Shown piece by piece: positions 33,628 through 45,400 of a stretch of 64,000 bases of DNA. The notes beneath the pieces are model-generated. The model saw only the letters and a list, made by a program, of their open reading frames with translations, did no database searches and was not told the origin of the DNA. The DNA is from Devosia epidermidihirudinis (GTDB lineage Bacteria > Pseudomonadota > Alphaproteobacteria > Rhizobiales > Devosiaceae). The position numbers and the translations under genes are program-made. How positions within the stretch are numbered: the stretch's first letter is position 1; every line of letters starts with the position of its first letter. The DNA lies in assembly GCF_000971295.1 (NCBI RefSeq), contig NZ_LANJ01000044.1:1-64000 (forward strand). Direction: 5' to 3'.

Positions 33628-36600
33628 ATGATCTCGATCCTGCGCCACACCTGGGGGCATCGCCGGTCATCTATGGTCTGGAGCGACCGGGCGCCGGTGC
33701 GAGAGGAATTGTTCGGCGTCGAAAGACTTGAACAGCACGCCGAGAGCCTGGCTGCAGCGCAGCAGGTCACGGCAGTGCCAATCCGCGTAATGTCGCTGCA
33801 CACCCGGCTGAATGATAATGCATCAGTGCTGCTGGCCGCCTATCGTGCCAGCGCCGCCGAACTTGAAGGCGGGCAATATGTGGTGCCGGCGGCCGAATGG
33901 GTGCTCGACAATTACCACCTGATCGAAGAGCAGATCCGCGAAATCCGGGACGATCTGCCGCCTGGCTATTATCGCCAATTGCCCAAACTGGCCGAGGGCC
34001 CCTTTGCCGGATATCCGCGCGTCCTCGGTCTAGCCTGGGCCTATGTTGCGCATACCGATAGTCATTTCGATCCCGAGACATTGGTCCGCTTTATCGCCGC
34101 CTACCAGCGGGTTCAGCCGCTGACCATTGGCGAGTTGTGGGCCGTGGCCATCACCCTGCGTATCGTGTTGATCGAGAACCTGCGCCGCCTGGCCGACCAG
34201 ATCAGCAGCGGGCGCGTCAAACGCGCAGACGCCGATGAACTGGCCAACCAGCTGCTGGTCTCTGGCAATGCCCGCTCGGCTCTGGACAATGACATTGCCC
34301 TGCGCGCCGCAGGGCCACTGTCGGAAGTTTTTGCGGCCCAGCTGGCCAAACGCCTGCGCGACCGCGATCCACGAACCACCCCTGCCCTGGGCTGGCTGGA
34401 GGAGCGACTGGCCGCACAGGGAACGTCGGTGGAAACCGTAGTGCAACACGCCCAGCAGCGGCAGGGCGCCTCCAATGTCAGCGTGCGCAATGTCATCACC
34501 AGCATGCGGGTGATTTCCGATATCGATTGGGCCGATCTGTTCGAGCAGGTGAGCCTCGTCGATGCCCGTTTGCGCGCCCATAGTGCCTTCGGCGAAATGG
34601 ACTTCGCGACCCGCAATCTCTACCGCAGCGCCATTGAACAGTTGGCGCGAGGCTCCGACTTCACCGAGCTTGAAGTGGCCGACAAGGCGCTGGAAGCAGC
34701 TGAGCAGATCGGCGATGAACGTGATGCCGAGCGCATGGCTGATCCGGGCTATTACCTGATCGCCGAGGGCCGGGCAGAGCTGGAGCGCGTGCTGGATTTT
34801 CGCGCTCCCCCTCGCCTCCGCTTTAGCCGATTTAATAGTCGGCTCGGCATAGGTGGCTATATCGGGTTTATTCTGGCCCTCACGGTCCTGTTGTTGGCAC
34901 TGGCGGTCTGGGCTCTGACCGCAACCGGCGGCACGGCCGGCTGGCTACTGGCCTTTGCGATCATCGCCTTGCTGCCGATGACCGAGGTGGCAACTGCCCT
35001 GATCAATCGCGGGGTGGCCTGGAGTTTTGGCGCGACAACATTACCGGCGCTGGAATTGACCAGTGGCGTGCCCCCCTCGCTGCGAACGCTGATCGCCGTT
35101 CCGACCTTGCTGACGACTGAAGCGGACCTGATCGAACAGATCGAACAGCTGGAAGTGCATCACCTTGCCGGGGCCAGCGGTGATCTGGTGTTTGCACTGC
35201 TACTGGACGGCGTCGACGCGGACGAGGAGACGCTCGAAGGCGACGCCGAGCTGTTGGCCACGGCAGCAGCGGCCATTGCCAGATTGAACGAACGCTACGG
35301 CCCGGGTCCAGCTGGCGACCGCTTTTTGGTGCTACACAGAAAGCGCCTGTTCAACGGCAGTGAAAACAAGTGGATGGGCTGGGAGCGTAAGCGCGGCAAG
35401 CTACATGAGCTCAACCGGCTGCTGCGCGGAGCAACCGACACCAGCTTCGTACCCATCACCGGGGCAGCGCCACATGTGCCGGTGGATGTGCGCTATGTCA
35501 TCACACTCGATGCCGACACTCGGCTGCCCCGTGAGGCGGCGCTGCGGCTGATCGGTAAGATGGCGCATCCGCTCAACCATCCGCGTTTCGATGCTGCCGA
35601 CAAGCAGGTGATCAAGGGCCATGGCATCCTGCAGCCGCGCGTTACGCCATCGCTGCCGCAAGGCAATGATGGCTCGCTCTATCAACGCGCCTATTCGGGG
35701 CCGGGCGGCATGGACCCCTACGCGGCGGCCGTTTCCGATGTCTACCAGGACCTTTTTGGCGAGGGCTCGTTCACCGGCAAGGGCATCTATGATGTCGATG
35801 CGTTTGAAAAGGCACTGGCGGGACGTGTGCCGGAAAATACCCTGCTGAGCCATGACCTGTTCGAGGGCATTTTCGCGCGATCGGGCCTCGCCTCCGATGT
35901 CGAGCTGGTTGAGGGAGCGCCATCGCGCTACGACGTGGCCGTCAAGCGGCAGCATCGCTGGACGCGCGGCGACTGGCAATTACTGCCCTGGCTGTTCAAA
36001 CGACAGGATGGCGTGCTGACCGTTTCAGCCGTCGGGCGCGGCAAGATGCTCGACAACCTGCGCCGGTCCCTGTTGGCGCCGCTTGCGCTGCTGGCGATGG
36101 GGCTCAGCTGGCTGCTCCCGGAGCGGCCAAACCTTTTGGGCGTGTTCATCGTCATCGGCGTTATCGCGCTGCCGGCCTTTCTGCCCTCCTTGCTGTCCGT
36201 GTTTCACCGGCGCACGGGCGTTCTCCTCACCAACCATTTCAAATCGGTCGCCGCCGACCTGCGCATTGCCGCCGTCCAGACGTTCCTTACCACTACGTTT
36301 TTGCCCGACCAGGCATGGCGCATGGGCGATGCCATTGTCCGCACGCTGGTACGGCTGTTTGTCACCCACCGAAATCTGTTGGAATGGACCACCGCTGCCC
36401 AATCCATGGGCAGCCCACGGCTCGGCCTGTTCGGCTTTTATCGCAGCATGGCTGCCGGCACCCTCCTTGGCCTCGCGATCTGCGCTGGCGCGCTAGCCAT
36501 GGCGCCTGCTGCCTGGACGCTGATCTTGCCATTTGCAGTACTGTGGATTTTGGCCCCTGTCGTCGCGCTCCTGGCCAGCCAGCCACAAGCCCTGCCGGAA

Positions 36601-39600
36601 CGCCTTGCCCTGTCGGATACGGATGCGGATGCGTTGCGGCTGATCGCACGTCGGACCTGGCGGTTCTTCGAGACCTTTGTGACCGCCAACGATCACATGT
36701 TGCCGCCGGACAATTTTCAGGAAAATCCCCGCCCCGTTGTGGCGCATCGCACCTCGCCCACCAATATCGGGCTCTATATGCTGTCGGCGGTTGCGGCGCG
36801 TGACTTTGGCTGGGCCGGCACCAGCGAAACGATCGAGCGCCTTGAGGCGACATTTGCCTCGATCCGCCGTCTGACCAAATTCCGGGGGCACCTCGTTAAC
36901 TGGTATGACACGCAGGATCTGCGAGCGTTGGATCCGATCTATGTGTCATCCGTCGATAGCGGCAATCTGGCTGGACACCTGATCGCCCTCGCCAATGCCT
37001 GTGAAGAATGGAGCGCGGCTCCATTGGCATTTGATCATCGTCCCGCGCTGGCCGATACATTGCATCTGGCGCGGATCGCATTGATGGGCCTGCCTTCGGC
37101 AGAGGGGCCTGCCGCATCTCCCCTAACAACGGCATTTGACGAAATGGAAGCCGAACTCACGGCCACGCGCACCATCCAGGCCGCAACGCCTTCCCTCAGG
37201 CGCATGGCCGAAAAAGTGGCCAAGGCGGCGCACGACCTTGTGCCCCTGGTGGGGCAGGATAGTTCGCTCGATCTGATTTTCTGGTGTGAGGCCCTGCGGC
37301 GAACCGCGTTCGAGCACGAGCGCGACCTGTCGCAGGCAGGCGCCCCGGCGGCAGAGCTGAGCGAACGACTGCAGGCATTGGCCGACACGGCGCGCCAGAT
37401 GGCGTTGGACATGGATTTTGCCTGGTTGCTCGATCCCGAGCGTAAGCTGCTGTCGATAGGCTATTCGCTCGTCGACAATCGCCTGGACCCTAGTTGCTAC
37501 GACCTGCTGGCGTCAGAAGCGCGTCTGGCAAGCCTGTTTGCCGTCGCCAAGGGTGACGTTCCCACCCAGCACTGGTTCCGCCTGGGCCGCGCCGCCACGC
37601 CACTGGGCAATGGCTCGGCGCTGATCTCGTGGTCTGGCTCGATGTTCGAATATCTGATGCCATCGCTGGTCATGCGGGAGCCGATCGGCAGTCTGCTCGA
37701 AGAAACCAGCCGGCTCGTGGTGGAGCGCCAGCAGGACTATGGCCGCTCGCTCGGCGTGCCATGGGGCATCTCAGAATCCGCCTACAACGCCCGCGACATG
37801 GAGCTCACCTACCAGTATTCCAATTTCGGCGTCCCCGGCCTGGGCCTCAAGCGGGGCCTCTCGGACAACGTGGTCATTGCCCCCTACGCGACAGGCCTGG
37901 CCACCATGGTCGATCCGCCCGGCGCGCTGCGTAATTATGGGCGTCTTGCCACGCTGGGGGGCAGCGGCCGCTACGGTTTTTTCGAAGCCCTCGACTTCAC
38001 GCGATCACGGGTGCCCGAGGACAAGGACGTCGCCGTCGTCCGCAACTTCATGGCTCATCACCAGGGCATGACCATCGTCGCCATTGCCAACACCCTGCGG
38101 GATGGCCAGATGCGGGAGCGGTTCCACCGCGAACCTATGATCCGGGCCAGCGAGTTACTGCTGCAGGAGCGGGTACCGCGCGATATCGTCACCACCCATC
38201 CCCGCGCCGAAGAAGTCAAAGCCTCACCAGCAGAAGCCATCGGGGAAGCCCCCGCCGTGCGCCGCATCCACGCGCCTTCGGGCGGCCAGCCCATTACCCA
38301 TCTGCTCTCCAATGGGCGCTATGCCGTCATGCTGACCGCTGCCGGCTCGGGCTATAGCCGCTGGCGCGATATCGCCATCACCCGATGGCGGGAAGACGCC
38401 ACCCGTGATGACTGGGGCTCATACATCATTGTCCGGGACACCCAGAACGGAAACGTATGGTCGGCGGGCACTCAGCCCATCAAGAACGACGCCGACCATG
38501 ACGAGGTCATTTTTGGCGAAGATCACGTCGAGTTCACCCGCCGCTATGGCTCGCTGACCACCACGACCGATGTGCTGGTTTCGGGCGAAGATGATGGTGA
38601 AGTGCGCCGGGTTACCCTGACCAATACCGGCCGCCGCCCCCGCGAGATCGAGCTGACGTCATACGCCGAAGTCGTGCTTACCACGCCGGCGACCGACAAT
38701 GCCCACCCCGCCTTTGCCAAGATGTTTGTCCAGACCGAGCACCTGCCCGAATTCGATGCGATCATCGCCACGCGCCGTCCGCGCTCTGCGTCCGACCCGC
38801 AAGTCTGGGCGGCCCATTTCGCGGTTGTGGAAGGCGAACTCGCCGCTGACCCGCAATATGAAACCGATCGGGCGAAGTTTATCGGCAATGCGCGGGCGCT
38901 GGGCGATGCAGCGGTGTTGCGGCTGGGCCGGCCATTGTCCAACACCGTCGGCACGGTGCTCGATCCGATTTTCTCGCTGCGTCGTCGCCTCAAGGTGTCA
39001 CCCGGCAAGGTCTCGCGCGTCGCATTCTGGACCATAGTCGCAGCATCGCGCGCCGAATTGCTGGACCTGCTCGACAAGCACCACGACCGCAGCGCCTTCG
39101 AACGCGCCAAGACCCTGGCCTGGACCCAGGCGCAGGTGGAATTGCGCCACCTCGACGTTGACGCGCAGGAGGCAGCGGATTTCCAGCGGCTCGCCGCGCC
39201 GATCCTTTACGCCGACAAGCGCTTCCGCCCCTCCTCCGAGATCATCGGCAAGGGCGCGGGCCCGCAGTCTGGCCTGTGGCCCATGTCCATCTCGGGCGAC
39301 CTGCCGATCGTTCTGCTTCGCATCGAAGATGTCGAGGACATTGCGCAGGTGCGCCAATTGCTCCGCGCCCAAGAATATTGGCGGATGAAACGGCTGGGCG
39401 TCGACCTCGTCATCATCAACGAGCGCGGCTCTTCCTATGTTCAGGATCTGCAGATCGCCATCGAGACTGCCGTGCGCAGCAGCCAGCTGCGGCCGAATTT
39501 CGGTGAGCCGCTCGGCAAGGGTGCGGTCTATACGCTGCGTGCCGATTTAATGAGCGTCGAGGCGCGTGCCCTGCTCCGGTCGGTAGCGCGTGTCGTGCTC

Positions 39601-42129
39601 AACGCCCACAACGGCTCGATCAGCCACCAGCTCGACCTGATGCCGATTGTAGCGGCCCCGCCTTTGCTGGCGCGTGCCCATCGGATCAATGACCCGGTTA
39701 TCCTGACGACACCCGCCCTGGAATTCTTCAACGGCCTGGGCGGTTTTGATGCTGATGGCACTGAATATGTTACCGTCCTCAACGCCGGGCAGAGCACACC
39801 CGCCCCTTGGATCAACGTCATTGCCAATCCCGATTTCGGCTTTCAGGTGTCCGCTGAAGGCAGCGGCTATAGCTGGGCCGCCAACAGCCGCGAGAACCAG
39901 CTGACGCAATGGTCGAATGACCCCGTGACCGATCCGACGGGCGAAGCGTTCTATATTCGGGACGAAGACACGGCCGATCTCTGGAGCCCCACGGCCCAGC
40001 CGATCCGCGATGGCGGCACCTATATCGCCCGCCATGGGTTCGGCTATAGCCGGTTCGAGCACAGCGCCAACGGCATCGCCAGCACTCTGCTGCAATATGT
40101 GCCGCTCGGCGATCCGATCAAGATCTCGCGGCTCACCCTGACCAATCTGTCGGGCAAACCGCGGCGCCTGTCGGTGACGAGCTACGCGGAATGGGTGCTA
40201 GGCACGGCGCGTGGCGCCTCAGCGCCGTTCATTGCCACGGAAATGGACACTACAAGCGGCGCAGTTTTCGCTCACAACCCCTGGAGTCCGGCCTTTTCAG
40301 ACCGGATCGCCTTTTCCGACCTTGGTGGGCACCACACCGGCTGGACCGCCGATCGCACTGAATTTATCGGACGCCATGGCAGCCTGGCCGCGCCTGCAGC
40401 CTTGCTCGGCCGCACCCGCTTGTCAGCCAGTAGCGGCACGGGACTGGATCCCTGCGCAGCACTCCAGCGGGTCGTCGAGCTCGGCATCGGGGAAACCATC
40501 GAGATCGTCTCGTTCATCGGCCAGAGTGGATCGCCTGAAGCTGTTCGGGATTTGATCACCCGCTATCGCAGCGCCGATCTCGATCAGGTTCTGGCTGACG
40601 TAACCAACCATTGGAGCGGCTTGCTGGGCGCTATTCAGGTCAAGACGCCTGATCGCGCCATGGACATCATGCTCAATGGCTGGCTGCTCTATCAAACGCT
40701 TGCCTGTCGCGTCTGGGCCCGCTCGGCCTTTTATCAGGCGAGTGGCGCATACGGCTTCCGCGACCAGCTGCAGGACGGCATGGCCCTGACCTTTGCTATC
40801 CCCGAGGAAACGCGGCGGCATCTGCTACGAGCGGCGGCCCGCCAGTTTCCGGAAGGAGACGTGCAGCACTGGTGGCTACCGCAATCTGGCCAAGGCGTGC
40901 GTACACGTATTTCCGATGATCGCGTCTGGCTGGCTTTTGCCACCGCCACCTATATCGCCGCCTCGGGCGATGCCGCCATCCTGGATGAAACCGTGCCGTT
41001 TCTCGAAGGCCCGCGCCTGCTCCCGGAAGAGCACGATGCATTCTTCCAGCCGATGCTTGCGGACGAGAGCGCAAGCCTTTTCGAGCACTGCGCAGGTGGG
41101 CTCGACCAATGCCTTGAACTGACCGGCAAACACGGCCTGCCCCTGATGGGCACCGGCGACTGGAACGATGGCATGAGCAGGGTTGGCGAAGGTGGCAAGG
41201 GCGAGAGCGTCTGGCTGGCCTGGCTGTTGATCCGCACCATCACGCTATTCCTGCCCTTGGCAGAAGCCCGCGCCCCAGAACGCGCAAAACGCTGGCGTGC
41301 CCATATGGGCCGCGTTCGGGCCGCGATCGAACGTCACGCCTGGGATGGCGAATGGTACCGCCGCGCCACCTTTGACGATGGCACCTGGCTTGGCTCCAGG
41401 CTGAGCGAGGAATGCCAGATCGACTCCATTGCCCAATCCTGGGCGGTACTGTCGGGCGTTGCAGATCCCGCTCGAGCCGCCACCGCCATGGCATCATTAC
41501 AAAGCCATCTGGTTCGACCGCATGAAGGCTTGGCGCTGCTCTTCACCCCGCCCTTTGACAAGACACCGCACGATCCCGGCTATATCAAGGGCTATCCTCC
41601 GGGCCTACGCGAGAATGGCGGACAGTATAGCCACGCCGCCATGTGGGCGATCATGGCCTTTGCCAAGCTGGGCCAGGGCGACAAGTCGCACCACCTCTTC
41701 GGCTTGCTCAATCCTATCAACCACGCGCATACGCCCGAACAGGTCAACCGCTACAAGGTGGAACCCTATGTGATCGCCGCCGATGTCTATTCGGTAGCGC
41801 CCCATGTCGGTCGCGGCGGCTGGACCTGGTATACCGGCTCTGCCGGGTGGATGCATCGTGCTGGACTCGAAGCCATCCTCGGAATTACCCGCGAAGGGAA
41901 CAACCTGATCATCGCGCCCTGCCTGCCCTCGACCTGGCCTGGGTTTGAAGCCACAGTCAACTTGAGCGGCACGCAGTACGATTTCCGCGTGATCAACACT
42001 GCCGCAGATGCGGGCACGCAAATTGAGCGTGTCATTGTCGACGGCACTGAGCGTCACCCAATGCCAAGTCCGCTGCGGTTCCCCCTCGACGGCGGCTCCC
42101 ATCGGGTGGAAATCCACTACGGGAAATAA
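33628..42129 (+). CDS. ndvB: Cyclic beta-1,2-glucan synthase
   Basis: A giant inner-membrane protein of 2,833 residues, the size usual for ChvB/NdvB/Cgs. It makes cyclic beta-1,2-glucan from UDP-glucose for the periplasm. Membrane segments lie at about 407-460, 815-860 and 941-985. The glycosyltransferase centre has DADTRLP near 628 and QHRW at about 774. The C-terminal region is a GH94-type phosphorylase domain with GDWNDGM near residue 2510, thought to control ring size. I chose ATG 33628 (MISILRHTWG), preceded by AGGAAG; an upstream ATG at 33553 adds 25 arginine-rich residues unlike the family. The glucan exporter NdvA/ChvA is not in the window. Confidence 0.96.
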   Translation: MISILRHTWGHRRSSMVWSDRAPVREELFGVERLEQHAESLAAAQQVTAVPIRVMSLHTRLNDNASVLLAAYRASAAELEGGQYVVPAAEWVLDNYHLIEEQIREIRDDLPPGYYRQLPKLAEGPFAGYPRVLGLAWAYVAHTDSHFDPETLVRFIAAYQRVQPLTIGELWAVAITLRIVLIENLRRLADQISSGRVKRADADELANQLLVSGNARSALDNDIALRAAGPLSEVFAAQLAKRLRDRDPRTTPALGWLEERLAAQGTSVETVVQHAQQRQGASNVSVRNVITSMRVISDIDWADLFEQVSLVDARLRAHSAFGEMDFATRNLYRSAIEQLARGSDFTELEVADKALEAAEQIGDERDAERMADPGYYLIAEGRAELERVLDFRAPPRLRFSRFNSRLGIGGYIGFILALTVLLLALAVWALTATGGTAGWLLAFAIIALLPMTEVATALINRGVAWSFGATTLPALELTSGVPPSLRTLIAVPTLLTTEADLIEQIEQLEVHHLAGASGDLVFALLLDGVDADEETLEGDAELLATAAAAIARLNERYGPGPAGDRFLVLHRKRLFNGSENKWMGWERKRGKLHELNRLLRGATDTSFVPITGAAPHVPVDVRYVITLDADTRLPREAALRLIGKMAHPLNHPRFDAADKQVIKGHGILQPRVTPSLPQGNDGSLYQRAYSGPGGMDPYAAAVSDVYQDLFGEGSFTGKGIYDVDAFEKALAGRVPENTLLSHDLFEGIFARSGLASDVELVEGAPSRYDVAVKRQHRWTRGDWQLLPWLFKRQDGVLTVSAVGRGKMLDNLRRSLLAPLALLAMGLSWLLPERPNLLGVFIVIGVIALPAFLPSLLSVFHRRTGVLLTNHFKSVAADLRIAAVQTFLTTTFLPDQAWRMGDAIVRTLVRLFVTHRNLLEWTTAAQSMGSPRLGLFGFYRSMAAGTLLGLAICAGALAMAPAAWTLILPFAVLWILAPVVALLASQPQALPERLALSDTDADALRLIARRTWRFFETFVTANDHMLPPDNFQENPRPVVAHRTSPTNIGLYMLSAVAARDFGWAGTSETIERLEATFASIRRLTKFRGHLVNWYDTQDLRALDPIYVSSVDSGNLAGHLIALANACEEWSAAPLAFDHRPALADTLHLARIALMGLPSAEGPAASPLTTAFDEMEAELTATRTIQAATPSLRRMAEKVAKAAHDLVPLVGQDSSLDLIFWCEALRRTAFEHERDLSQAGAPAAELSERLQALADTARQMALDMDFAWLLDPERKLLSIGYSLVDNRLDPSCYDLLASEARLASLFAVAKGDVPTQHWFRLGRAATPLGNGSALISWSGSMFEYLMPSLVMREPIGSLLEETSRLVVERQQDYGRSLGVPWGISESAYNARDMELTYQYSNFGVPGLGLKRGLSDNVVIAPYATGLATMVDPPGALRNYGRLATLGGSGRYGFFEALDFTRSRVPEDKDVAVVRNFMAHHQGMTIVAIANTLRDGQMRERFHREPMIRASELLLQERVPRDIVTTHPRAEEVKASPAEAIGEAPAVRRIHAPSGGQPITHLLSNGRYAVMLTAAGSGYSRWRDIAITRWREDATRDDWGSYIIVRDTQNGNVWSAGTQPIKNDADHDEVIFGEDHVEFTRRYGSLTTTTDVLVSGEDDGEVRRVTLTNTGRRPREIELTSYAEVVLTTPATDNAHPAFAKMFVQTEHLPEFDAIIATRRPRSASDPQVWAAHFAVVEGELAADPQYETDRAKFIGNARALGDAAVLRLGRPLSNTVGTVLDPIFSLRRRLKVSPGKVSRVAFWTIVAASRAELLDLLDKHHDRSAFERAKTLAWTQAQVELRHLDVDAQEAADFQRLAAPILYADKRFRPSSEIIGKGAGPQSGLWPMSISGDLPIVLLRIEDVEDIAQVRQLLRAQEYWRMKRLGVDLVIINERGSSYVQDLQIAIETAVRSSQLRPNFGEPLGKGAVYTLRADLMSVEARALLRSVARVVLNAHNGSISHQLDLMPIVAAPPLLARAHRINDPVILTTPALEFFNGLGGFDADGTEYVTVLNAGQSTPAPWINVIANPDFGFQVSAEGSGYSWAANSRENQLTQWSNDPVTDPTGEAFYIRDEDTADLWSPTAQPIRDGGTYIARHGFGYSRFEHSANGIASTLLQYVPLGDPIKISRLTLTNLSGKPRRLSVTSYAEWVLGTARGASAPFIATEMDTTSGAVFAHNPWSPAFSDRIAFSDLGGHHTGWTADRTEFIGRHGSLAAPAALLGRTRLSASSGTGLDPCAALQRVVELGIGETIEIVSFIGQSGSPEAVRDLITRYRSADLDQVLADVTNHWSGLLGAIQVKTPDRAMDIMLNGWLLYQTLACRVWARSAFYQASGAYGFRDQLQDGMALTFAIPEETRRHLLRAAARQFPEGDVQHWWLPQSGQGVRTRISDDRVWLAFATATYIAASGDAAILDETVPFLEGPRLLPEEHDAFFQPMLADESASLFEHCAGGLDQCLELTGKHGLPLMGTGDWNDGMSRVGEGGKGESVWLAWLLIRTITLFLPLAEARAPERAKRWRAHMGRVRAAIERHAWDGEWYRRATFDDGTWLGSRLSEECQIDSIAQSWAVLSGVADPARAATAMASLQSHLVRPHEGLALLFTPPFDKTPHDPGYIKGYPPGLRENGGQYSHAAMWAIMAFAKLGQGDKSHHLFGLLNPINHAHTPEQVNRYKVEPYVIAADVYSVAPHVGRGGWTWYTGSAGWMHRAGLEAILGITREGNNLIIAPCLPSTWPGFEATVNLSGTQYDFRVINTAADAGTQIERVIVDGTERHPMPSPLRFPLDGGSHRVEIHYGK

Positions 42130-42279
42130 TTCCCCCTCATCGCGCCGCTCTGCTCCAAAGGGCGGAGTGCGCCTCTCTGCCTCTACGACGAATAGACTGG
42201 AGAGATATTCCGCGCCCCGAGCACACAGGCCCGCAAGTGGGGTTCCCCCAGAGGATGGCTTTTGCTATCGAAGTGCCGT
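42130..42279. other. Gap between the glucan synthase gene and tRNA-Arg
   Basis: The gap begins with a CCCCTCATCGCGCCGC sequence that may be a decayed copy of the CCCTCA-type repeat. I recognise no other feature, apart from a presumed tRNA promoter. Confidence 0.35.
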
Positions 42280-42356
42280 GGTCCCGTAGCTCAGCTGGAT
42301 AGAGCACCGGATTCCTAATCCGGGGGTCGTGGGTTCGAATCCCGCCGGGGTCACCA
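42280..42356 (+). tRNA. tRNA-Arg(CCT)
   Basis: A 77-nt cloverleaf with an encoded CCA end. The acceptor stem is GGTCCCG/CGGGGTC, the anticodon stem CCGGA/TCCGG with loop TTCCTAA (anticodon CCT, reading AGG), and the T arm GTGGG-TTCGAAT-CCCGC. It stands alone, with no adjacent integrase or repeated attachment site. Confidence 0.96.
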
Positions 42357-42422
42357 CATCATTTTAGCGCGCCAGACCTGCCCCGAACTGCCGGGAACCC
42401 TCCACCCGTGAGTGAAGGCCGC

Positions 42423-45400
42423 TCACGCGGAGCGGCCTCTGATGCGGTCGACAAGACCGACGACCAGCATGAAGAAACTGGGGACGAAGAAAATCCCCAG
42501 GGCTGTCGCAGCGATCATGCCGCCCAGCACGGCGATACCGATGGCGTTCTGCGCGCCCGAGCCGGCGCCGGTGGCTGTGGCGAGCGGCGTAACGCCAAGA
42601 ATGAACGCCAGCGATGTCATGATGATCGGCCGCAAGCGCAGGCGCGCCGCTTCCATGACTGCATCGCGCAGCGTTCTGCCCTGATCGCGCAGGTCCTTGG
42701 CAAACTCGACGATGAGGATGGCGTTTTTGGCCGCCAGCCCCATTGTAGCGAGCAGGCCCACCTTGAAGTAGACGTCATTGGTCTGACCGAACAGATAGGC
42801 CGCCAGCAGCGCGCCAAGAATGCCCACTGGAACGGCCAGCATCACCGAGAACGGGATGGTCCAGCTTTCGTAGAGCGCCGCCAGACACAGGAACACCACG
42901 AGCAGCGACACCGCATAGAGGATGAATGCCTGTGAGCCAGAGAGACGCTCCTGATAGGACTGGCCGGACCAGGCGGCAGTGAAACCGCCATCGAGCTGGG
43001 CGACCAGCCGCTCCATTTCGTCCATCGCCTCACCCGAACTCACGCCTTCAACCGGGGAGCCCGAGATCGAAATCGACCCGGTGCCGTTAAAGCGCGACAA
43101 GCCGCGGGCCCCTTCGGTCCATACCGTGTCCGAAAAAGCGCTGAACGGCACCATTTCGCCCTTGGCATTGCGGGCATACCATTTGCCGATATCTTCAGGC
43201 TGCATGCGATAGGGCGCATCACCCTGCACATAGACCGGCTTGATCTCATTGCCCATGACGAAATCGTTCACATAGGACCCTGCGAAAGCAATCTGCAGGA
43301 TGGCGTTGGCTGCGGTGACATCCACCCCAAGCGCGCGAGCCTTTTCCTGATCGATCTCGACCTTGAGCTGGCTTTCCTTGCGTCCCGCATTGCCGCTCAC
43401 ATTGGTGACATAGGCATTGCCGGTCGCCAACTCGGCCAATTGGTTGCTGGCCTCGCTCAAAGCATCTCGCCCTGCATTGGCGGTATCCATCAATTGCAGT
43501 GAGAACCCGCTCGAATTGCCCAGACCCTGAATGGCAGGCGGCGCCACAGCAAACACCTGCGCATCGCGGATCTGCTGGAAATAGAGACGCGCGCGGTTGG
43601 CCACGGCTTGCGACTTTTGATCCGGATGCGTGCGGTCGTGGAAATCCTTGAGGCGCACATAGGCCATGGCCGAGTTTTCCCCGCCACCACCAAAGCCAAA
43701 GCCCAGCGTGGTAAAGACGCTTTCCACGCTCTCGGTCTCATAGGTCATGTAATAGTGCTCGACCATTTCGATCACCGCCTGAGTGCGCGCCGAATTGGCG
43801 CCATTGGGCAGGCTAATCATGGTCATCAGCACGCCCTGATCTTCCTCGGGCAGGAAGGACGAGGGCAACTGGTTGAAGGTCCACCAGGCGCCACCGCACA
43901 GTGCGGCAAACAGCGCCAACACCAGCAGCGGCACCCGGATCAACAGGCCCACGGTTTTGACATAGCCGCGCGTAAAGCCGCCAAAGCCCCAGTTAAACCA
44001 GCCAAAAAGCCGAGATTTCTTGGTGTGGGGCTTGAGCATGATCGCGCAGAGCGCCGGTGTCAGGATGATGGCGACCGCCGCTGACAGCGCCATCGCCGAG
44101 ACGATCGTGACCGAGAACTGGCGATAGATAACGCCCGTCGCGCCTGCAAAGAATGCCATGGGCACGAACACCGCCGACAGCACGAGCGCGATGCCGATCA
44201 GCGCACCGGTGATCTCGCCCATGGATTTTTCGGTGGCTTCGCGGGCGGAAAGCCCCTCTTCCTCCATAATGCGCTCGACGTTTTCAACGACGACGATGGC
44301 GTCGTCGACGAGCAAACCGATGGCCAGCACCACGGCGAACATAGTCAGCGTGTTGATCGAGTACCCCAATATCGCCAGCACACCGAAAGTGCCCGCCAAC
44401 ACCACTGGGACGGCGATCATCGGGATCAGCGTGGCGCGCCAGTTCTGCAGAAAGATCAGCAGCACCACAAACACCAGGATGATGGCTTCGATCAGTGTTT
44501 CGATCACCTTTTCGATCGACAGTTCGACGAAGGGCGTCGTCTCGTAGGCGTATTCAATTTCCACCCCATCGGGCAGCGCAGGGCCGATGCCGTCGAGCGC
44601 GGCATGCACCGCATTGGCGGTATTGATGGCATTGGCGCCACTGGCCAGCTGCACCCCGAAACCGGCAGCGGGATAGCTGTTGTAGCGCGAATTCACGCCA
44701 TAAGATTGCAGCCCGATTTCCACCCGCGCCACTTCGCCCAGCCGCACCAGAGAGCCGTCATCGCCCGATTTGAGAATGATCGCCTGGAATTCCTCGACGC
44801 TTTGCAGCCGCGATTGTGCGGTGATGGTGGCGCGCAATTGCTGGCCTTCGACCACCGGCGTTGAGCCGATCGAGCCAATGGAAACCTGCACGTTTTGTGA
44901 TTGCACGGCCGCGCGCACGTCGGCCGGGGTCAGCCCATAGGCAGCCAGGCTCACCGGATCGAGCCAGATACGCATGGCATAGCCCGAACCGAAGGATTGC
45001 AACGACCCCACACCTTGGGCTCGCTCGATACGGGGCTCCACCACGCTGGACATGATGTCGGCCAGCTCATTGGTGGAATACTTGCCATCCTTAGAGACAA
45101 TGGCACCGATCATCAGAATGCTGTCGCCCGAACGGAAAACCCGCAGGCCGGCCGAACGCACGGACTCGGGCAGGCGGCTTTCCACCTGGGCAAGGTTGTT
45201 CTGCACCTGGACCTGGGCGGTGTCGGGATTGACGCTATTGTCAAAGGTCAGCGTGACGCTGCCCGAACCGGTCGAGGAATTGGCGCTCATATAGGTGAGC
45301 CCATCCAGCCCCGTCATGGCGGACTCGATAACCGTGGTCACCGAGTTTTCGACGGCATCGGCGCTGGCGCCGGCATAGGTGGCGCTGATGCGCACCGTGG

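Noticed and set aside
42280..42356. tRNA-Arg as an integration site for a mobile element
   Set aside because: No integrase gene or duplicated tRNA end is found on either side.
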